NCBI RefSeq assembly: GCF_022605725.1
Contig: NC_065557.1
Coordinates: forward strand, 25,237,256-25,301,255
DNA from: Anthonomus grandis grandis
Lineage: Eukaryota; Arthropoda; Insecta; Coleoptera; Curculionidae
Direction: 5' to 3'
Length of the DNA: 64,000 bases
In this document: piece by piece, positions 25,099 through 37,499 of the stretch
Layout: each line of letters opens with the position of its first letter
Numbering within the stretch: the first letter of the stretch is position 1
Notes under the pieces: model-generated
Databases searched by the model: none
What the model saw: the letters and a program-made list of their open reading frames with translations, nothing else
What the model was told of the DNA's origin: nothing
Translations under genes and position numbers: made by a program

Positions 25099-28000
25099 AA
25101 ATAATTATATCTCACTCTATTACTGTTATCTATTATTCAAATTTATTTTAAAATTAATATTTAGGTTATACAAGATGACTCATATGATCCTTTTTAAGTT
25201 TTGGACATAACCAGGGTTAAGAAAATAGAACAACTAATCATTATAGCATTGTCCGATTTGATTTCAATTTAATCTTTAAAGTTCATTTGATGGACTGTAA
25301 ATTATTTTTAAAATTTTTCTTATGAATTGTTTTCTAAAAAAATAATTATATCTCACTCTATTACTAATATCTATTATTCGAATATAATTTAAATTTAGTA
25401 TTTGGCATATACAACACAGCCAAATGATGTTTTTTGCGGTTTGAACACAACCAGAGTTAAGAAAATGTAATAAACTAATAGCGTTTGCGATTGTTCCGAT
25501 TTAATTTTAATTAAATTTTTAGATATAATTTGATTAACCCTAAATAATTTTTAAAAATAATTTTATGTATTATGTTTTAAAATAATAGTCATATCTCACT
25601 CAATTACGGTTATCTATTATTCATATTTATTTTAAGATTAATATTTAGGTTATACAAGATGACTCAAATGATCCTATTTAAGTTTTGGACATAACCATGG
25701 TTAAGAAAATAGAACAAATAATCATTATAGCATTGTCCGATTTGATTCCAATTTAATCTTTGAAGTTCATTTGAAGGACTGTAAATTATTTTTAAAATTT
25801 TTCCTATGAATTGTTTTCTAAAAAAATAATTATATCTTACTCTATTACTAATATCTATTATTCGAATATAATTTAAATTTACTATTTCGCATATACAAGA
25901 TAGCCAAATGATGTTTTTTGCGGTTTGAACACAACCAGAATTAAGAAAATATAATAACTGATAGCGTTAAAGATTGTTCCGATTTAATTTAATTTTTAGA
26001 TATAATTTGATTAACCCTAAATGACTTTTAAAAATAGTTTGATGTATTTTGTTTAAAAAAAATAGTCATATCTCACTCAATTACGGTTATCTATTATTCA
26101 AATTTATTTTAAAATTAATATTTAGGTTATACAAGATGACTCAATTGATCCTTTAAGTTTTGGACATAACCAGGGTTAATAAAATAGAACAATTAATCAT
26201 TATAGCATTGTCCGATTTGATTTCAATTTAATCTTTAAAGTTCATTTGATGGACTGTAAATTATTTTTAAAATTTTTCTTATGAATTGTTTTCTAAAAAA
26301 ATAATTATATCTCACTCTATTACTAATATCTATTATTCGAATATAATTTAAATATACTATTTCGCATATACAAGATAGCCAAATGATGTTTTTTGCGGTT
26401 TGAACACAACCAGAGTTAAGAAAATGTAATAACTAATAGCGTTGGCGATTGATCCAATTTAATTTTAATTAAATTTTTAGATATAATTTCATTAACCCTA
26501 AATAATTTTTAAAAATAATTTTATGTATTATGTTTAAAAAAAATAGTCATATCTCACTCAATTACGGTTATCTATTATTCAAATTTATTTTAAAATTAAT
26601 ATTTAGGTTATACCAGAAGACTCAAATGATCCTATTTAAGTTTTGGACATAACCAGGGTTAAGAAAATAGAACAATTAATCATTATAGCATTATCCAATT
26701 TGATTTCAATTTAATCTTTGAAGTTCATTTGATGGACTGTAAATTATTTTTAAAATTTTTCTTATGAATTGTTTTCTAAAAAAATAATTATATCTCACTC
26801 TATTACTAATATCTATTATTCGAATAGAATTTAAATTTACTATTTCATATATACAAGAGAGCCAAATGATGTTTTTTACGGTTTAAAGACAACCAGAATT
26901 AAGAAAATTAAATAACTAATAGCGTTAAAGATTGTTCCGTTTTAATTTTAGTTTAATTTTTAGATATAATTTGATTAACCCTAAATGACTTTTAAAAATA
27001 TTTTGATGTATTGTGTTTAAAAAGAATAGTCATATCTCACGCAATTACGGTTATCTATTATTCAAATTTTTTTTAAAATTAATATTTAGGTTATACAAGA
27101 TGACTCAATTGATCCTTTAAGTTTTGGACATAACCAGGGTTAAGAAAATAGAACAATTAATCATTATAGCATTATCCAATTTGATTTCAATTTAATCTTT
27201 GAAGTTCATTTGATGGACTGTAAATTATTTTTAAAATTTTTCTTATGAATTGTTTTCTAAAAAAATAATTATATCTCACTCTATTACTAATATCTATTAT
27301 TCGAATATAATTTAAATTTACTATTTGGCATATACAAGACAGCCAAATGATGTTTTTTGCGGTTTGAACACATCCAGAGTTAAGAAAATGTAATAACTAA
27401 TAGCATTGGCGATTGTTCCGATTTAATTTTAATTAAATTTTTAGATATAATTTGATTAACCCTAAATAATTTTTTAAAATAATTTTATGTATTATGTTTT
27501 AAAAAAATAGTCATATCTCACTCAATTACGGTTATCTTTTATTCAAATATAATTTAAAATTAATATTTAGATTACACAAGATGACCCAAATGATCCTTTT
27601 TAAGTTTTGGCCATAACCAGGGTTAAGAAAATAGAACAATTAATCATTATAGCATTGTCCGATTTGATTCCAATTAATTTTTGAAGTTCATTTGATGTAC
27701 TGTAAATTATTTTTTAAATTTTTCTTATGAACTGTTTTTTAAAAAAAAATAATTATATCTCACTCTATTACTGTTATCTATTATTCAAATTTATTTTAAA
27801 ATTAATATTTAGGTTATACAAGATGACTCATATGATCCTTTTTAAGTTTTGGACATAACCAGGGTTAAGAAAATAGAACAACTAATCATTATAGCATTGT
27901 CCGATTTGATTTCAATTTAATCTTTAAAGTTCATTTGATGGACTGTAAATTATTTTTAAAATTTTTCTTATGAATTGTTTTCTAAAAAAATAATTATATC

Positions 28001-31000
28001 TCACTCTATTACTAATATCTATTATTCGAATATAATTTAAATTTAGTATTTGGCATATACAACACAGCCAAATGATGTTTTTTGCGGTTTGAACACAACC
28101 AGAGTTAAGAAAATGTAATAAACTAATAGCGTTTGCGATTGTTCCGAGTTAATTTTAATTAAATTTTTAGATATAATTTGATTAACCCTAAATAATTTTT
28201 AAAAATAATTTTATGTATTATGTTTTAAAATAATAGTCATATCTCACTCAATTACGGTTATCTATTATTCATATTTATTTTAAGATTAGTATTTAGGTTA
28301 TACAAGATGACTCAAATGATCCTATTTAAGTTTTGGACATAACCATGGTTAAGAAAATAGAACAAATAATCATTATAGCATTGTCCGATTTGATTCCAAT
28401 TTAATTTTTGAAGTTCATTTTGATGTACTGTAAATTATTTTTAAAATTTATTTTATGAATTGTTTTTTAAAAAAATAATTATATCTCACTCTATTACTGT
28501 TATCTATTATTCAAATTTATTTTAAAATTAATATTTAGGTTATACAAGATGACTCATATGATCCTTTTTAAGTTTTAGACATAACCAGGTTTAAGAAAAT
28601 AAAACAAATAATCATTATAGCATTGTCCGATTTGATTCCAATTTAATTTTTGAAGTTCACTTGATGTACTGTAAATTATTTTTAAAATTTTTCTTATGAA
28701 TTGTTTTTTAAAAAAATAATTATATCTCACTCTATTACTGTTATCTATTATTCGAATAGAATTTAAATTTACTATTTCGCATATACAAGAGAGCCAAATG
28801 ATGTTTTTTACGGTTTAAACACAACCAGAATTAAGAAAATATAATAACTAATAGCATTAAAGATTTTTCCGTTTTAATTTTAATTTAATTTTTAGATATA
28901 ATTTGATTGACCCTAAATGACTTTTAAAAATATTTTGATGTATTGTGTTAAAAAAAAAATAGTCATATCTCACTCAATTACGGTTATCTATTATTCAAAT
29001 TTATTTTAAAATTAATATTTAGGTTATACAAGAAGACTCAAATGATCCTATTTAAGTTTTGGACATAACCAGGATTAAGAAAATAGAACAATTAATCATT
29101 ATAGCATTGTCCGATTTGATTCCAATTTAATCTTTGAAGTTCATTTTGATGTACTGTAAATTATTTTTAAAATTTTTCTTATGAATTGTTTTTTAAAAAA
29201 ATAATTATATCACCCTCTATTACTAATATCTATTATTAGAATATAATTTAAATTAACTATTTCGCATATACAAGATAGCCAAATGATGTTTTTTGCGGTT
29301 TGAACACAACCAGAGTTAAGAAAATGTAATAACTAATAGGGTTGGCGATTGTTCCGATTTAATTTTAATTCAATTTTTAGATATAATTTGATTAACCCTA
29401 AATGATTTTTAAGAATAGTTTTATGTATTATGTTTTAAAAAAATAGTCATATCTCACTCAATTACGGTTATCTTTCATTCAAATATAATTTAAAATTAAT
29501 ATTTAGATTACACAAGATGACCCAAATGATCCTTTTTAAGTTTTAGACATAACCAGGGTTAAGAAAATAGAACAATTAATCATTATAGCATTGTCCGATT
29601 TGATTCCAATTTAATCTTTGAAGATCATTAGATGTACTGTAAATTATTTTTTAAATTTTTCTTATGAACTGTTTTTTAAAAAAAATAATTATATCTCACT
29701 CTATTACTGTTATCTATTATTCAAATTTATTTTAAAATTAATATTTAGGTTATACAAGATGACTCATATGATCCTTTTTAAGTTTTGGACATAAACAGGG
29801 TTAAGAAAATAGAACAATTAATCATTATAGCATTATCCAATTTGATTTCAATTTAATCTTTGAAGTTCATTTGATGGACTGTAAATTATTTTTAAAATTT
29901 TTCTTATGAATTGTTTTCTAAAAAAATAATTATATCTCACTCTATTACTAATATCTATTATTCGAATATAATTTAAATTTACTATTTGGCATATACAAGA
30001 CAGCCAAATGATGTTTTTTGCGGTTTGAACACATCCAGAGTTAAGAAAATGTAATAACTAATAGCATTGGCGATTGTTCCGATTTAATTTTAATTAAATT
30101 TTTAGATATAATTTGATTAACCCTAAATAATTTTTTAAAATAATTTTATGTATTATGTTTTAAAAAAATAGTCATATCTCACTCAATTACGGTTATCTTT
30201 TATTCAAATATAATTTAAAATTAATATTTAGATTACACAAGATGACCCAAATGATCCTTTTTAAGTTTTGGCCATAACCAGGGTTAAGAAAATAGAACAA
30301 TTAATCATTATAGCATTGTCCGATTTGATTCCAATTAATTTTTGAAGTTCATTTGATGTACTGTAAATTATTTTTTAAATTTTTCTTATGAACTGTTTTT
30401 TAAAAAAAAATAATTATATCTCACTCTATTACTGTTATCTATTATTTCAAATTTATTTTAAAATTAATATTTAGGTTATACAAGATGACTCATATGATCC
30501 TTTTTAAGTTTTGGACATAACCAGGGTTAAGAAAATAGAACAACTAATCATTATAGCATTGTCCGATTTGATTTCAATTTAATCTTTAAAGTTCATTTGA
30601 TGGACTGTAAATTATTTTTAAAATTTTTCTTATGAATTGTTTTCTAAAAAAATAATTATATCTCACTCTATTACTAATATCTATTATTCGAATATAATTT
30701 AAATTTAGTATTTGGCATATACAACACAGCCAAATGATGTTTTTTGCGGTTTGAACACAACCAGAGTTAAGAAAATGTAATAAACTAATAGCGTTTGCGA
30801 TTGTTCCGAGTTAATTTTAATTAAATTTTTAGATATAATTTGATTAACCCTAAATAATTTTTAAAAATAATTTTATGTATTATGTTTTAAAATAATAGTC
30901 ATATCTCACTCAATTACGGTTATCTATTATTCATATTTATTTTAAGATTAGTATTTAGGTTATACAAGATGACTCAAATGATCCTATTTAAGTTTTGGAC

Positions 31001-32341
31001 ATAACCATGGTTAAGAAAATAGAACAAATAATCATTATAGCATTGTCCGATTTGATTCCAATTTAATTTTTGAAGTTCATTTGATGGACTGTAAATTATT
31101 TTTAAAATTTATTTTATGAATTGTTTTTTAAAAAAATAATTATATCTCACTCTATTACTGTTATCTATTATTCAAATTTATTTTAAAATTAATATTTAGG
31201 TTATACAAGATGACTCATATGATCCTTTTTAAGTTTTAGACATAACCAGGTTTAAGAAAATAAAACAAATAATCATTATAGCATTGTCCGATTTGATTCC
31301 AATTTAATTTTTGAAGTTCACTTGATGTACTGTAAATTATTTTTAAAATTTTTCTTATGAATTGTTTTTTAAAAAAATAATTATATCTCACTCTATTACT
31401 GTTATCTATTATTCGAATAGAATTTAAATTTACTATTTCGCATATACAAGAGAGCCAAATGATGTTTTTTACGGTTTAAACACAACCAGAATTAAGAAAA
31501 TATAATAACTAATAGCGTTAAAGATTTTTCCGTTTTAATTTTAATTTAATTTTTAGATATAATTTGATTAACCCTAAATGACTTTTAAAAATATTTTGAT
31601 GTATTGTGTTAAAAAAAAATAGTCATATCTCACTCAATTACGGTTATCTATTATTCAAATTTATTTTAAAATTAATATTTAGGTTATACAAGAAGACTCA
31701 AATGATCCTATTTAAGTTTTGGACATAACCAGGATTAAGAAAATAGAACAATTAATCATTATAGCATTGTCCGATTTGATTCCAATTTAATCTTTGAAGT
31801 TCATTTGAAGGACTGTAAATTATTTTTAAAATTTTTCCTATGAATTGTTTTCTAAAAAAATAATTATATCTCACTCTATTACTAATATCTATTATTCGAA
31901 TATAATTTAAATTTACTATTTGGCATATACAAGACAGCCAAATGATGTTTTTTGCGGTTTGAACACATCCAGAGTTAAGAAAATGTAATAACTAATAGCA
32001 TTGGCGATTGTTCCGATTTAATTTTAATTAAATTTTTAGATATAATTTGATTAACCCTAAATAATTTTTTAAAATAATTTTATGTATTATGTTTTAAAAA
32101 AATAGTCATATCTCACTCAATTACGGTTATCTTTTATTCAAATATAATTTAAAATTAATATTTAGATTACACAAGATGACCCAAATGATCCTTTTTAAGT
32201 TTTGGCCATAACCAGGGTTAAGAAAATAGAACAATTAATCATTATAGCATTGTCCGATTTGATTCCAATTAATTTTTGAAGTTCATTTGATGTACTGTAA
32301 ATTATTTTTTAAATTTTTCTTATGAACTGTTTTTTAAAAAA
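25099..32341 (+). repeat. 7,243 bp 30-monomer super-HOR, copy 2
   Basis: Tandem copy of 17,856-25,098 with the same order of sub-blocks (CATGG markers at 25,696, 28,344, 31,006 and then 32,939). Identity continues into 32,342-32,739. There the A unit reads CGAGTTAA (~32,740) where the 7,243 bp period predicts CGATTTAA (as at ~25,497), so the phase changes to the 1,933 bp sub-period. The copies are either a very recent duplication or an assembly duplication. Confidence 0.92.
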
Positions 32342-33789
32342 AAATAATTATATCTCACTCTATTACTGTTATCTATTATTCAAATTTATTTTAAAATTAA
32401 TATTTAGGTTATACAAGATGACTCATATGATCCTTTTTAAGTTTTGGACATAACCAGGGTTAAGAAAATAGAACAACTAATCATTATAGCATTGTCCGAT
32501 TTGATTTCAATTTAATCTTTAAAGTTCATTTGATGGACTGTAAATTATTTTTAAAATTTTTCTTATGAATTGTTTTCTAAAAAAATAATTATATCTCACT
32601 CTATTACTAATATCTATTATTCGAATATAATTTAAATTTAGTATTTGGCATATACAACACAGCCAAATGATGTTTTTTGCGGTTTGAACACAACCAGAGT
32701 TAAGAAAATGTAATAAACTAATAGCGTTTGCGATTGTTCCGAGTTAATTTTAATTAAATTTTTAGATATAATTTGATTAACCCTAAATAATTTTTAAAAA
32801 TAATTTTATGTATTATGTTTTAAAATAATAGTCATATCTCACTCAATTACGGTTATCTATTATTCATATTTATTTTAAGATTAGTATTTAGGTTATACAA
32901 GATGACTCAAATGATCCTATTTAAGTTTTGGACATAACCATGGTTAAGAAAATAGAACAAATAATCATTATAGCATTGTCCGATTTGATTCCAATTTAAT
33001 TTTTGAAGTTCATTTGATGGACTGTAAATTATTTTTAAAATTTATTTTATGAATTGTTTTTTAAAAAAATAATTATATCTCACTCTATTACTGTTATCTA
33101 TTATTCAAATTTATTTTAAAATTAATATTTAGGTTATACAAGATGACTCATATGATCCTTTTTAAGTTTTAGACATAACCAGGTTTAAGAAAATAAAACA
33201 AATAATCATTATAGCATTGTCCGATTTGATTCCAATTTAATTTTTGAAGTTCACTTGATGTACTGTAAATTATTTTTAAAATTTTTCTTATGAATTGTTT
33301 TTTAAAAAAATAATTATATCTCACTCTATTACTGTTATCTATTATTCGAATAGAATTTAAATTTACTATTTCGCATATACAAGAGAGCCAAATGATGTTT
33401 TTTACGGTTTAAACACAACCAGAATTAAGAAAATATAATAACTAATAGCGTTAAAGATTTTTCCGTTTTAATTTTAATTTAATTTTTAGATATAATTTGA
33501 TTAACCCTAAATGACTTTTAAAAATATTTTGATGTATTGTGTTAAAAAAAAATAGTCATATCTCACTCAATTACGGTTATCTATTATTCAAATTTATTTT
33601 AAAATTAATATTTAGGTTATACAAGAAGACTCAAATGATCCTATTTAAGTTTTGGACATAACCAGGATTAAGAAAATAGAACAATTAATCATTATAGCAT
33701 TGTCCGATTTGATTCCAATTTAATCTTTGAAGTTCATTTGAAGGACTGTAAATTATTTTTAAAATTTTTCCTATGAATTGTTTTCTAAA
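32342..33789 (+). repeat. Super-HOR continuation with a switch to a 1,933 bp offset
   Basis: The first ~400 bp continue the 7,243 bp period. From the CGAGTTAA-type A (~32,740) to ~33,789 the sequence instead matches 30,809-31,856 at a 1,933 bp (8-monomer) offset. It leaves that match at ATCTTACTC (~33,790), where 31,864 reads ATCTCACTC. This is the signature of an out-of-register exchange between sub-blocks. A further copy of this region lies at 58.4-59.6 kb (offset 26,011). Confidence 0.82.
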
Positions 33790-35240
33790 AAAATAATTAT
33801 ATCTTACTCTATTACTAATATCTATTATTCGAATATAATTTAAATTTACTATTTCGCATATACAAGATAGCCAAATGATGTTTTTTGCGGTTTGAACACA
33901 ACCAGAATTAAGAAAATATAATAACTGATAGCGTTAAAGATTGTTCCGATTTAATTTAATTTTTAGATATAATTTGATTAACCCTAAATGACTTTTAAAA
34001 ATAGTTTGATGTATTTTGTTTAAAAAAAATAGTCATATCTCACTCAATTACGGTTATCTATTATTCAAATTTATTTTAAAATTAATATTTAGGTTATACC
34101 AGAAGACCCAAATGATCCTATTTAAGTTTTGGACATAACCAGGGTTAAGAAAATAGAACAATTAATCATTATAGCATTAACCCTAAATAATTTTTAAAAA
34201 TAATTTTATGTATTATGTTTAAAAAAAATAGTCATATCTCACTCAATTACGGTTATCTATTATTCAAATTTATTTTAAAATTAATATTTAGGTTATACCA
34301 GAAGACTCAAATGATCCTATTTAAGTTTTGGACATAACCAGGGTTAAGAAAATAGAACAATTAATCATTATAGCATTATCCAATTTGATTTCAATTTAAT
34401 CTTTGAAGTTCATTTGATGGACTGTAAATTATTTTTAAAATTTTTCTTATGAATTGTTTTCTAAAAAAATAATTATATCTCACTCTATTACTAATATCTA
34501 TTATTCGAATAGAATTTAAATTTACTATTTCGCATATACAAGAGAGCCAAATGATGTTTTTTACGGTTTAAAGACAACCAGAATTAAGAAAATATAATAA
34601 CTAATAGCGTTAAAGATTGTTCCGTTTTAATTTTAGTTTAATTTTTAGATATAATTTGATTAACCCTAAATGACTTTTAAAAATATTTTGATGTATTGTG
34701 TTTAAAAAGAATAGTCATATCTCACGCAATTACGGTTATCTATTATTCAAATTTATTTTAAAATTAATATTTAGGTTATACCAGAAGACCCAAATGATCC
34801 TATTTAAGTTTTGGACATAACCAGGGTTAAGAAAATAGAACAATTAATCATTATAGCATTAACCCTAAATAATTTTTAAAAATAATTTTATGTATTATGT
34901 TTAAAAAAAATAGTCATATCTCACTCAATTACGGTTATCTATTATTCAAATTTATTTTAAAATTAATATTTAGGTTATACCAGAAGACTCAAATGATCCT
35001 ATTTAAGTTTTGGACATAACCAGGGTTAAGAAAATAGAACAATTAATCATTATAGCATTATCCAATTTGATTTCAATTTAATCTTTGAAGTTCATTTGAT
35101 GGACTGTAAATTATTTTTAAAATTTTTCTTATGAATTGTTTTCTAAAAAAATAATTATATCTCACTCTATTACTAATATCTATTATTCGAATATAATTTA
35201 AATTTACTATTTCGCATATACAAGATGGCCAAATGATGTT
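33790..35240 (+). repeat. Block shared with 41.7-42.8 kb, 60.1-61.6 kb and the left-end HOR
   Basis: Carries two 199 bp B/A chimeras (34,126 and 34,808; 682 bp apart), the marker AGAAGACCCAAATG (34,101 and 34,783) and the GTTTAAAGAC-headed A (~34,567). 33,770-34,840 matches 41,692-42,762 (offset 7,922). 33,322-35,225 matches 59,658-61,561 (offset 26,336). The internal order B/A, B, A, B/A is the same as in the 1,355 bp HOR at 0.7-1.6 kb, where the chimeras are 680 bp apart. Confidence 0.87.
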
Positions 35241-37499
35241 TTTTTGCGGTTTGAACACAACCAGAGTTAAGAAAATGTAATAACTAATAGGGTTGGCGAT
35301 TGTTCCGATTTAATTTTAATTCAATTTTTAGATATAATTTGATTAACCCTAAATGATTTTTAAGAATAGTTTTATGTATTATGTTTTAAAAAAATAGTCA
35401 TATCTCACTCAATTACGGTTATCTTTTATTCAAATATAATTTAAAATGATATTTAGATTACACAAGATGACCCAAATGATCCTTTTTAAGTTTTAGACAT
35501 AACCAGGGTTAAGAAAATAGAACAATTAATCATTATAGCATTGTCCGATTTGATTCCAATTTAATCTTTGAAGATCATTAGATGTACTGTAAATTATTTT
35601 TAAAATTTTTCTTATGAACTGTTTTTAAAAAAAAATAATTATATCTCACTCTATTACTGTTATCTATTATTCAAATTTATTTTAAAATTAACATTTAGGT
35701 TATACAAGATGACTCATATGATCCTTTTTAAGTTTTGGACATAAACAGGGTTAAGAAAATAGAACAATTAATCATTATAGCATTATCCAATTTGATTTCA
35801 ATTTAATCTTTGAAGTTCATTTGATGGACTGTAAATTATTTTTAAAATTTTTCTTATGAATTGTTTTCTAAAAAAATAATTATATCTCACTCTATTACTA
35901 ATATCTATTATTCGAATATAATTTAAATTTACTATTTGGCATATACAAGACAGCCAAATGATGTTTTTTGCGGTTTGAACACAACCAGAGTTAAGAAAAT
36001 GTAATAACTAATAGCATTGGCGATTGTTTCGATTTAATTTTAATTAAATTTTTAGATATAATTTGATTAACCCTAAATAATTTTTTAAAATAATTTTATG
36101 TATCATGTTTTAAAAAAATAGTCATATCTCACTCAATTACGGTTATCTTTTATTCAAATATAATTTAAAATTAATATTTAGATTACACAAGATGACCCAA
36201 ATGATCCTTTTTAAGTTTTGGCCATAACCAGGGTTAAGAAAATAGAACAATTAATCATTATAGCATTGTCCGATTTGATTCCAATTAATTTTTGAAGTTC
36301 ATTTGATGTACTGTAAATTATTTTTTAAATTTTTCTTATGAACTGTTTTTAAAAAAAAATAATTATATCTCACTCTATTACTAATATCTATTATTCGAAT
36401 ATAATTTAAATTTAGTATTTGGCATATACAACACAGCCAAATGATATTTTTTGCGGTTTGAACACAACCAGAGTTAAGAAAATGTAATAAACTAATAGCG
36501 TTTGCGATTGTTCCGATTTAATTTTAATTAAATTTTTAGATATAATTTGATTAACCCTAAATAATTTTATGTATTATGTTTTAAAAAAATAGTCATATCT
36601 CACTCAATTACGGTTATCTTTTATTCAAATATAATTTAAAATTAATATTTAGATTACACAAGATGACCCAAATGATCCTTTTTAAGTTTTGGCCATAACC
36701 AGGGTTAAGAAAATAGAACAATTAATCATTATAGCATTGTCCGATTTGATTCCAATTAATTTTTGAAGTTCATTTGATGTACTGTAAATTATTTTTTAAA
36801 TTTTTCTTATGAACTGTTTTTTAAAAAAAATAATTATATCTCACTCTATTACTGTTATCTATTATTCAAATTTATTTTAAAATTAATATTTAGGTTATAC
36901 CAGAAGACTCAAATGATCCTATTTAAGTTTTGGACATAACCAGGGTTAAGAAAATAGAACAATTAATCATTATAGCATTATCCAATTTGAATTCAATTTA
37001 ATCTTTGAAGTTCATTTGATGGACTGTAAATTATTTTTAAAATTTTTCTTATGAATTGTTTTCTAAAAAAATAATTATATCTCACTCTATTACTAATATC
37101 TATTATTCGAATATAATTTAAATTTACTATTTCGCATATACAAGATAGCCAAATGACGTTTTTTGCGGTTCGAACACAGAGTTAAGAAAATGTAATAACT
37201 AATAGGGTTGGCGATTGTTCCGATTTAATTTTATTTCAATTTTTAGATATAATTTGATTAACCCTAAATGATTTTTAAGAATAGTTTTATGTATTATGTT
37301 TTAAAAAAATAGTCATATCTCACTCAATTACGGTTATCTATTATTCATATTTATTTTAAAATTAATATTTAGGTTATACAAGATGACTCCATATACATTA
37401 TATATGCTATAACCCCATTATAGCATTATCCAATTTGATTTCAATTTAATCTTTGAAGTTCATTTGATGGACTGTAAATTATTTTTAAAATTTTTCTTA
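35241..37499 (+). repeat. Mosaic satellite block resembling 16.7-17.9 kb
   Basis: Opens with an extra T in a B tail (seven T at ~35,239) and continues with A, B/A, B and A subtypes in the order found at 16.7-17.9 kb. Shared markers are TTAACATTTAGG (~35,690 versus 17,188) and GATTGTTTCG (~36,025 versus 17,521). An A unit near 36,560 lacks 14 bases of its AT tract. One filler junction is at 37,390. No gene is present. Confidence 0.82.

Noticed and set aside
35073..35258. 61-codon open reading frame on the - strand
   Set aside because: It starts at GTG inside an A monomer head and reads backward through a B monomer. It is open only because this B tail has an additional T (seven T at ~35,239) that shifts the frame past the usual stop. 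The sequence is ordinary satellite, and the predicted peptide shows no recognisable domain or signal.
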